Virus record (IMG/VR): IMGVR_UViG_3300031951_001063
Span: 1 to 26,137 of that record
DNA length: 26,137 nt
Source: a virus
Reading direction: 5' to 3' (one strand)
Positions 7,277 through 13,398 of this stretch are shown here, piece by piece (position 1 is the first letter of the stretch; each line of letters starts with the position of its first letter). Made by a program: the position numbers and the translations under genes. The notes under the pieces were generated by a model, which saw only the letters and a program-made list of their open reading frames with translations, did no database searches and was not told the DNA's origin.

Positions 7277-7463
7277 TGAGTGCTTTTACATTGAACAAAA
7301 AAAATATGGACTTTGGGACTCAACAGATCTTGATGGAAAGGGATTGGTCACATCTCTCACTGAGGAGCAATGTATTTCAGCAACCCGTTTTTATCTTAAA
7401 GGACGGCAGGAAGGTTTCTCTGAATCCAAAACTTATGAAGGTCAGGTAGGTGGAAAACTCTGA
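7254..7463 (+). CDS. cyanophage hypothetical protein
   Basis: 69 residues. KLIDECFYIEQKKYGLWDST and SLTEEQCISATRFYLKGRQE look like a cyanophage family of unknown role. Start overlaps the preceding gene by 23 bases; end overlaps the next, GTG-started gene by 14 bases. Confidence 0.8.
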   Translation: MTEKKLIDECFYIEQKKYGLWDSTDLDGKGLVTSLTEEQCISATRFYLKGRQEGFSESKTYEGQVGGKL

Positions 7464-7614
7464 TTATCCCTACCACGTATTAGATCCTACTACTCCTTGG
7501 TATGAATGGTTATGTTATTGTGAAATTTGCCATCAATTGGAAATTCAAGGACAACCGAATTGGAATCGTTTTATGAGATACAGAAACTATCTTAAAGAAG
7601 TTGGAGTGATCTAA
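7450..7614 (+). CDS. Trp/Tyr-rich small protein, probable GTG start
   Basis: 54 residues in a frame opened by a TAG at 7447-7449, so GTG at 7450 is the first possible start; AGGTAGG just upstream may serve as ribosome binding site. The product (YHVLDPTTPWYEWLCYCEIC, then EIQGQPNWNRFMRYRNYLKE) has a CYCEIC cluster that could bind a metal. TAATG coupling to the next gene. Confidence 0.68.
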   Translation: MENSDYPYHVLDPTTPWYEWLCYCEICHQLEIQGQPNWNRFMRYRNYLKEVGVI

Positions 7615-7844
7615 TGTGGAGAAAACTCAGAATATTACTCTGGCAAATAGTTTCTGATTGGGAACAACGCCTGTATCCTTATGAAAAAGAGGATGCGGGC
7701 GACTATTATTATACGGTTAAAAATGAAGAAACTGGTGAAAGTTATATGATTATCGAATGGATTAAATCTTTCGATGAGCGTATACAAAGACTACAAGATG
7801 AAATGTTGTGGGTTTTAAGTGAAATTCGTGAATTAAGAAAATGA
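7614..7844 (+). CDS. hypothetical protein
   Basis: 76 residues with an amphipathic N-terminal helix (MWRKLRILLWQIVSDWEQRL), a short beta segment (YYYTVKNEETGESYMIIEW) and a C-terminal coiled-coil helix. It may be peripheral to the membrane. Shares one base with the previous stop; ATGA overlap with the next coiled-coil gene. Confidence 0.78.
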   Translation: MWRKLRILLWQIVSDWEQRLYPYEKEDAGDYYYTVKNEETGESYMIIEWIKSFDERIQRLQDEMLWVLSEIRELRK

Positions 7845-8089
7845 TTAATAAAATTATAAATTGGTTCTTCTCACCTTCACAAAAACCAATTGTTGAAGAT
7901 ATTGATGTTTATGAAAAACTCATTGACTTAGAAGAAAAGTATAATAATCTTCTCTACGATATGGTAAAACTTGAAGAAGAAAATATAGAAACTTCTAATG
8001 TTCTCTATGAAGTTATGAATTCTATTGAGGCAGTTGATCGTCGTATAGATATTCTTGCAGAACGTTGTAGGATTAACTTCGATGTATGA
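7841..8089 (+). CDS. coiled-coil protein with hydrophobic N-terminus
   Basis: 82 residues. The first 15 residues (MINKIINWFFSPSQK) are hydrophobic and short for a membrane span. Residues 22-75 are a continuous heptad-patterned helix. Together with the gene before it, which also ends in a coiled coil, it could form a small oligomer; this is inference. Overlaps the next gene by 8 bases. Confidence 0.78.
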   Translation: MINKIINWFFSPSQKPIVEDIDVYEKLIDLEEKYNNLLYDMVKLEEENIETSNVLYEVMNSIEAVDRRIDILAERCRINFDV

Positions 8090-8255
8090 ATTTGACGAAT
8101 TTGAAAAAGCAATTGCTCACTTTGGTACAAGGGTTGATATTATCATTGCCCTTGAAATGGGAGGCAAAATTGATGCTAATTCTGCCTATAAGGAAATTAA
8201 AACAGAACTCAAAGAACTCAAACGAGCAAAAAAACAATACGGGAAGGACTTGTAG
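8082..8255 (+). CDS. small helical hypothetical protein
   Basis: 57 residues, MYEFDEFEKAIAHFGTRVDI and a Lys/Glu helix at the end. The start at 8082 overlaps the preceding stop by 8 bases; an in-frame ATG at 8055 lies deeper in the previous gene. Its 3' end contains a run of seven A (in AGCAAAAAAACAAT) and overlaps a zinc-ribbon frame in the +1 register. Confidence 0.75.
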   Translation: MYEFDEFEKAIAHFGTRVDIIIALEMGGKIDANSAYKEIKTELKELKRAKKQYGKDL

Positions 8256-8370
8256 TAAATGTGGTGAAACTAAACCACTAAATGAAGAGTACTACCAATC
8301 AGTAAAACATTTCAAGCAAAAATTTAGTTTCTATTGTAATGAGTGCAACAAACCCAAACCAAGAGAATGA
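8173..8370 (+). CDS. zinc-ribbon protein with uncertain start
   Basis: The C-terminal 40 residues are convincing: RTCSKCGETKPLNEEYYQ then FYCNECNKPKPRE, a CxxC...CxxC ribbon of the kind found on its own or in HNH proteins in phages. The start is unclear. In-frame ATGs are at 8086 and 8173, both inside the preceding gene, and the upstream part looks like a shadow of that gene. A non-ATG start near 8237, or a +1 frameshift from the previous gene, is possible. It overlaps the next gene. Confidence 0.5.
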   Translation: MLILPIRKLKQNSKNSNEQKNNTGRTCSKCGETKPLNEEYYQSVKHFKQKFSFYCNECNKPKPRE

Positions 8371-8527
8371 TTCTCTCAAAATATCACAGAACGAAGATGG
8401 GTCTTTTACTATGGACTGGGACCCACAAGACCCAAAGTGGTCCTGGTTGAATGGGTTGACATCCAAAGAAGTTCAGGTTATTATGGATCAAGCAATCAAG
8501 GATTACATCAATGACCTCCGACTTTGA
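8339..8527 (+). CDS. cyanophage hypothetical protein (DGSFTMDWDPQDPKWSWLN)
   Basis: 62 residues. SLKISQNEDGSFTMDWDPQD followed by PKWSWLNGLTSKEVQ is a pattern I recall from many cyanomyovirus small proteins. The start lies in the end of the zinc-ribbon frame, and the stop is 17 bases into the next gene. Function unknown. Confidence 0.82.
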   Translation: MSATNPNQENDSLKISQNEDGSFTMDWDPQDPKWSWLNGLTSKEVQVIMDQAIKDYINDLRL

Positions 8528-9173
8528 TTATAAAAAGTATTCTCTTGGACAACTTGAAACTTGGGTAACAGATGCTTTGACAAGCGCAGAAGCATCTCCA
8601 CAAGAAATCTATGATACTATCAAACGTGTTGTTGAAGAGGAATATTATCACTTCAAACATCATACTGAACGTTGTTATGAACTTTTGGCACTTCTGAATG
8701 GTAATGGTAATTCCATTCTTAAAGAAATGAAGGATGATTGTATGCCACCTTGGGGACATAGTGATATGGAAGCACTTCGATATACCGAAGAAGAATTGAA
8801 TTCTATGTGCGATAAAGCGGCATCAGATGAAGAAAAGAATAAATGCCGTGAATATAATTTGCGTGAAGCAGAATACTACAACAAACGTGTAGAACTTGAT
8901 GCTAAGCAAGATAAAGTAGTTAAGTGGCAACTTCCCATTGAGATTGATGGTGCGAGTGGAGAATATTATATCCAGTTTCCTGATGACTTGATGGAGGCAG
9001 CAAATATTAAAGAAAATGATATGGTAGAATGGGTAGATCAGGATGATGGTTCTTATCTTCTCAAAAAAGTTGAAAAGAGAACTGAAAAAGTTAGTCCCAA
9101 TAATATGACTTGGGATCAAGCAATGGAAGGTGGTTGGTCTATGACTGATGATGGTTTTTGGATCAAAAAATGA
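8511..9173 (+). CDS. hypothetical protein with C-terminal AbrB/SpoVT-like segment
   Basis: 220 residues, the longest product in the first 9 kb. Residues 1-70 are helical. About residues 145-190 (IDGASGEYYIQFPDDLMEAA, then IKENDMVEWVDQDDGSYLLK) have the pattern of a swapped-hairpin AbrB/MazE-type domain: a PTGE-like turn, a strand, 'lpddl', then DMVEW. The same pattern occurs alone in the gene at 24834. Such domains bind DNA in transition-state regulators and antitoxins; whether this copy does is inference. The final WDQAMEGGWSMTDDGFW is a separate tail. Confidence 0.8.
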   Translation: MTSDFDYKKYSLGQLETWVTDALTSAEASPQEIYDTIKRVVEEEYYHFKHHTERCYELLALLNGNGNSILKEMKDDCMPPWGHSDMEALRYTEEELNSMCDKAASDEEKNKCREYNLREAEYYNKRVELDAKQDKVVKWQLPIEIDGASGEYYIQFPDDLMEAANIKENDMVEWVDQDDGSYLLKKVEKRTEKVSPNNMTWDQAMEGGWSMTDDGFWIKK

Positions 9174-9340
9174 TCGAAACAATTCTTTGTGGTTATAATA
9201 TATTCTGTCACGTAAAAAATATGATAGAATATCAAAACCATCAACCACCTGTGGTAAGATACTATGAACCAGGAAAATCTTGCTACGTTAATGGTGTTTT
9301 CTATACTAAATGTGAGGATCGATTAAATGGCACTAAGTGA
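9170..9340 (+). CDS. small hypothetical protein
   Basis: 56 residues (MIETILCGYNIFCHVKNMIE then PVVRYYEPGKSCYVNGVFYT). I prefer the ATG at 9170, overlapping the previous stop by ATGA, over a TTG at 9158. A TATAAT string at 9193 lies inside the gene but no second start suits it. Overlaps the next gene by 14 bases. Confidence 0.75.
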   Translation: MIETILCGYNIFCHVKNMIEYQNHQPPVVRYYEPGKSCYVNGVFYTKCEDRLNGTK

Positions 9341-9557
9341 ATCTGTTGAAACTAGTTTGAAAGAAGCAGAGCAATCTTTGCGTAATGCACTAGCATATGC
9401 TGCTCGTCAAGAACGTCCGATGGTTTGTAGCGTTATTGCAGATATGATTTCTCGCATCGAAACACTGCAAACTACTGATTCTCTTCTTGATAAACTTGAA
9501 AATCGCAAACCAGGCGACTCTGGATTCTTTGGAACTATCTTTGGAAAAGATGACTGA
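9327..9557 (+). CDS. cyanophage hypothetical protein (LRNALAYAARQERPMV)
   Basis: 76 residues. SLRNALAYAARQERPMVCSV and ADMISRIE followed by DSLLDKLENR match a conserved small helical protein of cyanomyoviruses as I remember it. Gly/Phe-rich tail (DSGFFGTIFGKDD). Overlaps the next gene by 8 bases. Confidence 0.85.
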   Translation: MALSESVETSLKEAEQSLRNALAYAARQERPMVCSVIADMISRIETLQTTDSLLDKLENRKPGDSGFFGTIFGKDD

Positions 9558-9906
9558 ACCTAACGAATTTGGTAAAGCACTACAAGAATGGTGGGATTCT
9601 GATTCATTCAAAGAGATGCAGAAGTCTCATCAAGAAAGTCTAGAAAGAGCAGTCGGAAAGTATTTTATGCTTTCTGAATCAGATAAGATTGATATGCTTC
9701 AAGCAATCTGCTATATTATGTGTAAGGCAGAGAGTGAAGGAACCAGTCATCGTGGTCTTCAAGATGCACTTGGAGTTTATCCTGCTGGTTTCTGGATAAG
9801 TGAACTAATGGATGTTCATAATGCTCTTTGGTCTTATTATCACGATAAAAAACAAGAGAAAGAATTACAAGATGATCTAGATTCACTAGATAATTTTATT
9901 AACTAA
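9550..9906 (+). CDS. hypothetical helical protein, last gene of the first array
   Basis: 118 residues, MTEPNEFGKALQEWWDSDSF and a helical core (LSESDKIDMLQAICYIMCKA; YPAGFWISELMDVHNALW). The start at 9550 overlaps the previous stop by 8 bases; the upstream ATG at 9487 is inside that gene. The gene closes the long array; 84 bases without genes follow. Function unknown. Confidence 0.82.
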   Translation: MTEPNEFGKALQEWWDSDSFKEMQKSHQESLERAVGKYFMLSESDKIDMLQAICYIMCKAESEGTSHRGLQDALGVYPAGFWISELMDVHNALWSYYHDKKQEKELQDDLDSLDNFIN

Positions 9907-9916
9907 TGTAAAGTGA

Positions 9917-9990
9917 TCCCAAAGAAATCATTAAGTTTCTAGATAGTATGATATTGAAATGCTAACATTGGGACACAACGCAAGAAACTT
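9917..9990 (+). promoter_or_regulatory. candidate 5' leader pseudoknot before 9991 gene
   Basis: TCCCAA (9917-9922) can pair with TTGGGA (9968-9973), and AAGTTTCT (9933-9940) with AGAAACTT (9983-9990). The pairings interleave, as in an H-type pseudoknot. The last stem ends at the base before ATG 9991, so it would occlude the ribosome site. A TATGAT at 9946-9951 is a possible -10 inside the element. Confidence 0.4.
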
Positions 9991-10197
9991 ATGACGCTAG
10001 CAAAAACTGGAACAGAAGTTCTTACAAAAGAAGAGTGGGATGAACTTGTTGCCCTCAAAGATGCAATTACTTATGCTCCACAAACAGTTTCTGCTGAAAA
10101 AATGGAGAAATTTACTGAATTAATGGTTCGCTCACTTGAAGGTAAATGCGATCCACCGCCACCAAAAAACTGGCGTGGAAACTCATTGAGTGAGTGA
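9991..10197 (+). CDS. cyanophage hypothetical protein
   Basis: 68 residues. A helical body (KEEWDELVALKDAITYAPQT, KMEKFTELMVRSLEGKCD) is followed by a Pro-rich linker PPPPKNWRGN. It stands alone between two gaps, preceded by a leader that may fold into a pseudoknot. The family is familiar from cyanophages but has no function known to me. Confidence 0.82.
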   Translation: MTLAKTGTEVLTKEEWDELVALKDAITYAPQTVSAEKMEKFTELMVRSLEGKCDPPPPKNWRGNSLSE

Positions 10198-10199
10198 CA

Positions 10200-10207
10200 A
10201 AATAAAT
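10200..10207 (+). promoter_or_regulatory. T4-late-like promoter box before CP12
   Basis: AATAAATA lies 23 bases before the CP12 start. T4-type late promoters have a single TATAAATA box at -10 recognised by the phage sigma gp55; this copy differs at the first base. Supports late or middle/late expression of CP12 by sequence alone. Confidence 0.4.
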
Positions 10208-10229
10208 ATTATCATCACGATACAAAACA

Positions 10230-10442
10230 ATGGACAACATCGATCAACATATTCGAAAGGATGAAGACCTTTTGAGTGATCCTTTGATTTCTCCACAATC
10301 TAGGAGACATACTGAGGAAGAATTAGAAGCACTAAAAGCATACAAAGAAAACCATCCAGATGATTCTCACGATCCTACACCATTAGAACTTTACTGTGAT
10401 ACTCATCCAGATGCTCCTGAATGTAGAGTTTACGAAGACTGA
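10230..10442 (+). CDS. cp12: CP12-like Calvin cycle inhibitor
   Basis: 70 residues. The C-terminus reads DPTPLELYCDTHPDAPECRV and YED, the signature of CP12, in which the Cys pair (here C56 and C65) forms a redox-switchable disulfide loop that enters GAPDH. CP12 joins GAPDH and phosphoribulokinase into an inactive complex. Phage copies are proposed to stop carbon fixation and push NADPH into nucleotide synthesis. The N-terminal part (IDQHIRKDEDLLSDPLISPQ, RRHTEEELEALKAYKE) resembles cyanophage CP12 as I recall it and lacks the N-terminal Cys pair of host CP12. It is a single-gene unit with a late-like box upstream. Confidence 0.85.
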   Translation: MDNIDQHIRKDEDLLSDPLISPQSRRHTEEELEALKAYKENHPDDSHDPTPLELYCDTHPDAPECRVYED

Positions 10443-10443
10443 A

Positions 10444-10451
10444 AAATAAAT
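10444..10451 (+). promoter_or_regulatory. T4-late-like promoter box
   Basis: AATAAATA 24 bases before the ATG at 10476, the same box and nearly the same spacing as the one before CP12. Overlapping AATAAATAAAT repeats make the exact register uncertain. Confidence 0.35.
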
Positions 10452-10475
10452 AAATTTTAGTTACTCCTAATAAAA

Positions 10476-10616
10476 ATGTCTAGATTTACTGATCTTTTCC
10501 AAGAACCAACTCCTACACCAGAACCAACCACAGAACCTGCGAAAGTAGAAGAGGTTGTGGAAGTTAAGACTGAAAAAGTAAACAAAGCACCTAAGAAAAA
10601 GTTCACAATGGATTGA
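10476..10616 (+). CDS. Pro/Glu-rich small protein
   Basis: 46 residues, MSRFTDLFQEPTPTPEPTTE, then a Val/Glu/Lys-rich segment and a basic end (KAPKKKFTMD). Low-complexity PTPEPT linkers like this occur in short cyanophage proteins, often downstream of structural or late genes. No domain. A box/hairpin/-10 cassette follows its stop. Confidence 0.75.
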   Translation: MSRFTDLFQEPTPTPEPTTEPAKVEEVVEVKTEKVNKAPKKKFTMD

Positions 10617-10632
10617 GTGACACTTTAAAAAC

Positions 10633-10674
10633 TGGCACACGGGGGTTCTCAGGGCACTGAGGACCTCTTATAAT
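10633..10674 (+). promoter_or_regulatory. class A cassette: TGGCACA, hairpin, TATAAT
   Basis: TGGCACA at 10633-10639 and TATAAT at 10669-10674 (36 apart). Between them GTTCTCAG (10645-10652) pairs with CTGAGGAC (10657-10664) over a GGCA loop, an 8-bp stem. The upstream context GACACTTTAAAAACTGGCAC is nearly repeated before the copy at 12013. Drives the gene at 10700. Confidence 0.7.
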
Positions 10675-10699
10675 ATGTGGGTAATCAACGAAACGCCTC

Positions 10700-11128
10700 A
10701 TGGCAACCCGCTCTCGCATTGGTATCGAACTCTCTGATGGTTCGATTCTGTCTGCTTATTCTCACTGGGACGGTTATCCCGAATGGATGGGTCGCATTCT
10801 TCGCACTCACTATAACACCAAAGAGAAAGTCGCTGAACTCATTGATGGTGGAGATATGAGTTCTCCTTGGACTGAGGATCGTTTTAGTGTTGATCCCACA
10901 CACGGTTGGAAAGTTCAAGAATATGGTCCTCAATACTATTCTCAGCGTGGTGATAATTGTCCTCCTCGCCTTGATGCAGATCTCTGTGAGTATCTTCTTC
11001 CCAATAATAATGAAGAATACGCATATGTCTTCCGTGCTGGTGAGTGGGTGTGCTACAATATGAATCAGTTTGATGATAGCAAACTCCCCGAAGTTGTTGA
11101 AATTCCCTCAGGAGCATTAGCAGTATGA
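10700..11128 (+). CDS. conserved phage protein (MATRSRIGIE...SHWDGYPE)
   Basis: 142 residues. MATRSRIGIELSDGSILSAY followed by SHWDGYPEWMGRIL and ELIDGGDMSS is a family found in many unrelated dsDNA phages, always annotated hypothetical to my knowledge. Compact beta-rich start with conserved His, Trp and Asp. The start is set by the cassette promoter 26 bases upstream. ATGA overlap with the next gene. Confidence 0.88.
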   Translation: MATRSRIGIELSDGSILSAYSHWDGYPEWMGRILRTHYNTKEKVAELIDGGDMSSPWTEDRFSVDPTHGWKVQEYGPQYYSQRGDNCPPRLDADLCEYLLPNNNEEYAYVFRAGEWVCYNMNQFDDSKLPEVVEIPSGALAV

Positions 11129-11211
11129 TTACTACAATTATGGCAGCATTTGCCTTCGGTTATTGTGTAACTGACCTTGCTTTGACTGTTTATTCTAAGG
11201 TGAAAAAATGA
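11125..11211 (+). CDS. 28-residue membrane peptide
   Basis: MITTIMAAFAFGYCVTDLAL then TVYSKVKK: one short hydrophobic helix and a basic tail, fitting a single-span inner-membrane peptide with the C-terminus inside. ATGA overlaps on both sides support translation. It starts a run of small membrane genes. Confidence 0.7.
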   Translation: MITTIMAAFAFGYCVTDLALTVYSKVKK

Positions 11212-11396
11212 AATCTTCTACTGCTCTTGGTTTTGCTTTTGGTGTAATTGTCATTGCTGTTGCTGGACTATTCTTTGAAGCAGCATTGCTTGGATTGATT
11301 CTGTCTTGGTTTAATGTATCTTTGACCATTTGGCAAAATCTTGCTATTGTATTCCTTGCTAATCTTATTTTTAAAACTAACGTTTCTTCTAAATGA
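11208..11396 (+). CDS. two-span membrane protein
   Basis: 62 residues with two hydrophobic segments, about 6-33 (ALGFAFGVIVIAVAGLFFEA...) and 38-56 (LTIWQNLAIVFLANLIF). A small integral membrane protein of unknown role. Coupled by ATGA to both neighbours, the second being the prepilin-like gene. A lysis or superinfection-exclusion role is possible but not shown. Confidence 0.78.
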   Translation: MKSSTALGFAFGVIVIAVAGLFFEAALLGLILSWFNVSLTIWQNLAIVFLANLIFKTNVSSK

Positions 11397-11584
11397 AAAA
11401 CGGATTCACTCTTATTGAGTTGCTGATTGCTGTTGCGATTGCTGGTATTGGATGTGCTTTTTTGTTTAGTATTGCTACTGGCAACACTGCACTTCCAAAC
11501 AAACAATCCTGCCTTGATGCTGGTGGAAAATGGTCTGAAGGCATTCAATATGGTCGTATTACTCAACTTTGTACTTATAACTGA
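11393..11584 (+). CDS. type IV prepilin-like protein
   Basis: 63 residues starting MKNGFTLIELLIAVAIAGIG. The short basic leader, Gly4/Phe5 cleavage point and Glu9 (+5 of the mature form), then a hydrophobic helix, are the class III signal read by prepilin peptidase PilD. The remaining 40 residues are short for a pilin but keep two cysteines (SCLDAGGKW and QLCTYN) that could form the C-terminal disulfide of minor pilins. It lies between membrane-protein genes. Known pilins assemble in the inner membrane; here the role could be interference with host pili. Confidence 0.75.
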   Translation: MKNGFTLIELLIAVAIAGIGCAFLFSIATGNTALPNKQSCLDAGGKWSEGIQYGRITQLCTYN

Positions 11585-11592
11585 GGTAAATT

Positions 11593-12000
11593 ATGAAAAA
11601 TCAAAACGGTTTTATTGATTCTGGTGTTGCTCTCGTAGCAGTTGGTGTTGCTGTGATTGGTGGACTTATCTTTATTGGTGGTCCACAATACAATGTATGG
11701 CAACAATCGCTCGCTGGTAAGGCAGAACTGCAAAAGGCAGAATATACTCGTCAGGTAGCAGTGTTGGAAGCACAAGCAAAGAAAGATTCTGCACAGCAAC
11801 TTGCTGATGCTGAAATCATCCGTGCTACTGGTGTTGCCAAAGCAAACCAAATCATTGGTGATTCGCTGAAAGATAACCGTGAGTATCTCCAATATCTGTA
11901 CATTACTGGACTGGAAGATGGTAGCAAGAATGGTAATGTGACCATCTATGTGCCCACGGAGAATGGTCTTCCTGTGCCAACTCTACAAATGAATAAGTGA
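11593..12000 (+). CDS. truncated HflC/SPFH-like membrane protein
   Basis: 135 residues. Residues 9-32 form one membrane helix (VALVAVGVAVIGGLIFIGGP). The body (SLAGKAELQKAEYTRQVAVL, ADAEIIRATGVAKANQIIGD, YLQYLYITGL, NVTIYVPTENGLPVP) matches the helical C-terminal region of HflC/prohibitin-type proteins. The SPFH domain itself is absent. I recall proteins of this size and pattern in many phages. HflKC modulates the FtsH protease in bacteria; a similar effect here is inference. GAGG at 11583 serves as ribosome binding site. Confidence 0.8.
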   Translation: MKNQNGFIDSGVALVAVGVAVIGGLIFIGGPQYNVWQQSLAGKAELQKAEYTRQVAVLEAQAKKDSAQQLADAEIIRATGVAKANQIIGDSLKDNREYLQYLYITGLEDGSKNGNVTIYVPTENGLPVPTLQMNK

Positions 12001-12012
12001 CACTTTAATAAC

Positions 12013-12053
12013 TGGTACACGACCCGCCCACAAGGCGGGTTTTCTGCTATAAT
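12013..12053 (+). promoter_or_regulatory. class A cassette (variant TGGTACA) with TATAAT
   Basis: TGGTACA at 12013-12019 and TATAAT at 12048-12053 (35 apart). The sequence before it, GACACTTTAATAACTGG, repeats that at 10619. Leader to ATG 12078 contains GAGG and TTGAGGAA, a plausible ribosome binding site. Confidence 0.6.
12022..12043 (+). terminator. Rho-independent terminator after HflC-like gene
   Basis: ACCCGCC (12022-12028) pairs with GGCGGGT (12034-12040) around CACAA, followed by TTT. It sits between the TGGTACA box and the TATAAT of the next unit. Confidence 0.8.
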
Positions 12054-12077
12054 ATTGAGGTAGTTGAGGAACTCTCC

Positions 12078-12203
12078 ATGAATCTGACTGAGTTGATTGA
12101 AGAAATCCGTGAGATTGAAATCTATGGTTCTGATCCAGCAGACTGGATGGGTTATCTTGGTTCTGACGACTACTGGGTGCCAGATGAGGAACTGGCATAC
12201 TAA
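12078..12203 (+). CDS. 41-residue acidic protein
   Basis: MNLTELIEEIREIEIYGSDP then DWMGYLGSDDYWVPDEELAY. Strongly acidic. Its last codons include TGGCATAC, the degenerate TGGCACA box of the next cassette, so the end of the protein and the regulatory site share sequence. Single-gene unit. Function unknown. Confidence 0.75.
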   Translation: MNLTELIEEIREIEIYGSDPADWMGYLGSDDYWVPDEELAY

Positions 12204-12235
12204 CCCTCTCAGGGGTGCCTAGGTGCCCCTATAAT
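12193..12235 (+). promoter_or_regulatory. class A cassette (TGGCATA) with TATAAT
   Basis: TGGCATA at 12193-12199 and TATAAT at 12230-12235 (37 apart). Between them AGGGGTGCCTAGGTGCCCCT (12211-12230) forms a hairpin that runs into the -10. The leader ACTCTCATACGCAACCAACCG closely repeats the one after 1963. Confidence 0.65.
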
Positions 12236-12256
12236 ACTCTCATACGCAACCAACCG

Positions 12257-12616
12257 ATGCCTACCCTCAACAAAGAGTTCAGCGCCTTCTGTGCCGAGCG
12301 TGATGCCAAGAACACCATTCAACTGAATGTTGTTAAGTGGACTTGGATGTTCTGTGATGCTCTGCGTGGCGGTGCTCCTGATGGTTATGACTACATCTTC
12401 GAGTCTGGTAAGAAGTATCACAAGGTCATTATGATTGATTCCAGTGGTGCTCGCTCTGTCCATTGCTTCATTGATAAGAAGACTGGTGAGGTTTACAAGT
12501 CTGCATCTTGGAAAGCACCTGCCAAAGGTGTTCGCTATGATCTTCGTATCATTGAGCAACGTGAATGGTTGTTTGAGAAAGCAGATTGGGCAGGTGGTTA
12601 TTTGTACGCAAAATGA
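12257..12616 (+). CDS. conserved phage hypothetical protein
   Basis: 119 residues from the ATG that follows the cassette leader. GKKYHKVIMIDSSGARSVHC, FIDKKTGEVYKSASWKAPAK and GVRYDLR are a pattern I know from many phages, including non-cyanophages, as a conserved hypothetical. Beta-rich middle, helical start (TLNKEFSAFCAERDAKNTIQ). An in-frame ATG at 12215 lies upstream of the -10 and is rejected. ATGA overlap with the next gene. Confidence 0.85.
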   Translation: MPTLNKEFSAFCAERDAKNTIQLNVVKWTWMFCDALRGGAPDGYDYIFESGKKYHKVIMIDSSGARSVHCFIDKKTGEVYKSASWKAPAKGVRYDLRIIEQREWLFEKADWAGGYLYAK

Positions 12617-12708
12617 TATACTTCCTGATTATTTCTGCTGGTGTTGCTTGGGTAGCACTAGCACTGTTTTCTCCTTGGTTCAATCATCTTGATGACATAG
12701 AAAAATGA
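12613..12708 (+). CDS. 31-residue membrane peptide
   Basis: MIYFLIISAGVAWVALALFS then PWFNHLDDIEK: one membrane span and an acidic tail. ATGA overlaps both upstream and downstream. It pairs with the similar next gene; both may be accessory membrane peptides. Confidence 0.7.
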   Translation: MIYFLIISAGVAWVALALFSPWFNHLDDIEK

Positions 12709-12806
12709 TCTCTTCTATTTTCTTCTGGTGGTTCATCGCTGCCATTGGCGCTGTGTTTGTTAATTATGCACTGATGCAATTCACTGATCATGATGACGAC
12801 AACTGA
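12705..12806 (+). CDS. 33-residue membrane peptide
   Basis: MISSIFFWWFIAAIGAVFVN then YALMQFTDHDDDN: one membrane span and an Asp-rich tail, the same plan as the gene before it. Coupled by ATGA. Function unknown; could belong to a small membrane complex with its neighbour. Confidence 0.7.
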   Translation: MISSIFFWWFIAAIGAVFVNYALMQFTDHDDDN

Positions 12807-12854
12807 TAAATTGATCTTCATTTCTTCGTTCATTTGGTTTCTTCACTGGGGGCA

Positions 12855-13373
12855 ATGTCTTACATCACTCTTTCTGGATATGGTTATTCTAAACTCCTCT
12901 GTAAGGATGTTACCACTTGGTTTCTGAATAAGTTTTTACCACGCCATAAGATTGAAGTAGAGATTCTGCACCGTGGATTGAAACGTGAGCAGGTTTATGG
13001 ATACTGTGATTATGTGGGGGAATCTTATCGCCCTCGTGAGTTTCTGATTGAACTTCAAACCCACATGGATGAGGAGTTGTATATAAAAACTCTTTTGCAT
13101 GAACTGGTCCACCTGAGGCAGTGGGTGGTTGGTTCACTGCGGATGCGACGTGGAAAAATGCATTATGGTAAAATAGCAGTCGAACTTTATGACTATTGGC
13201 ATCAACCACACGAAATAGAGGCAAGAGAGCAAGAAGAAACCTTATATTATGAATACCTACGACGGCATTGGACCGTATCTGAGCATATTCTAAGTCAGAT
13301 TCCATATGTGAAGTATGTGCCACCTACCAAAGTGGCACAGTTCTTCCCGAACCGCCTGATGGTGGCGCTATAA
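12855..13373 (+). CDS. SprT-like zinc metallopeptidase domain protein
   Basis: 172 residues from ATG 12855 (a TTG at 12834 would add seven). The motif LLHELVHLRQW gives HExxH at H82-E83-H86. It is followed by GKMHYGK and PHEIEAREQEETLYYEY, where a Glu/His after the helix would be the third zinc ligand, as in SprT/gluzincin-like proteins. The N-terminus has KIEVEILHRGLKREQVYGYC, a beta region. SprT/Spartan proteins act near DNA in eukaryotes; in phages the substrate is unknown. The 3' end carries the TGGCACA of the next cassette. Confidence 0.83.
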   Translation: MSYITLSGYGYSKLLCKDVTTWFLNKFLPRHKIEVEILHRGLKREQVYGYCDYVGESYRPREFLIELQTHMDEELYIKTLLHELVHLRQWVVGSLRMRRGKMHYGKIAVELYDYWHQPHEIEAREQEETLYYEYLRRHWTVSEHILSQIPYVKYVPPTKVAQFFPNRLMVAL

Positions 13374-13374
13374 T
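13333..13374 (+). promoter_or_regulatory. class A cassette overlapping the end of the SprT-like gene
   Basis: TGGCACA at 13333-13339 and TATAAT at 13369-13374 (36 apart); the SprT-like stop (TAA 13371-13373) lies inside the -10. The box encodes Val-Ala-Gln in that protein. CGCC (13353-13356) can pair with GGCG (13364-13367). Drives the gene at 13399. Confidence 0.65.
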
Positions 13375-13398
13375 TACAAGGTAATCAAGGGAACCGCA

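Noticed and set aside
12793-12927. Membrane-like frame MTTTDKLIFISSFIWFLHWG
   Set aside because: It overlaps the SprT-like gene by over 70 bases in another frame and ends without coupling to a gene; only the first part looks protein-like.
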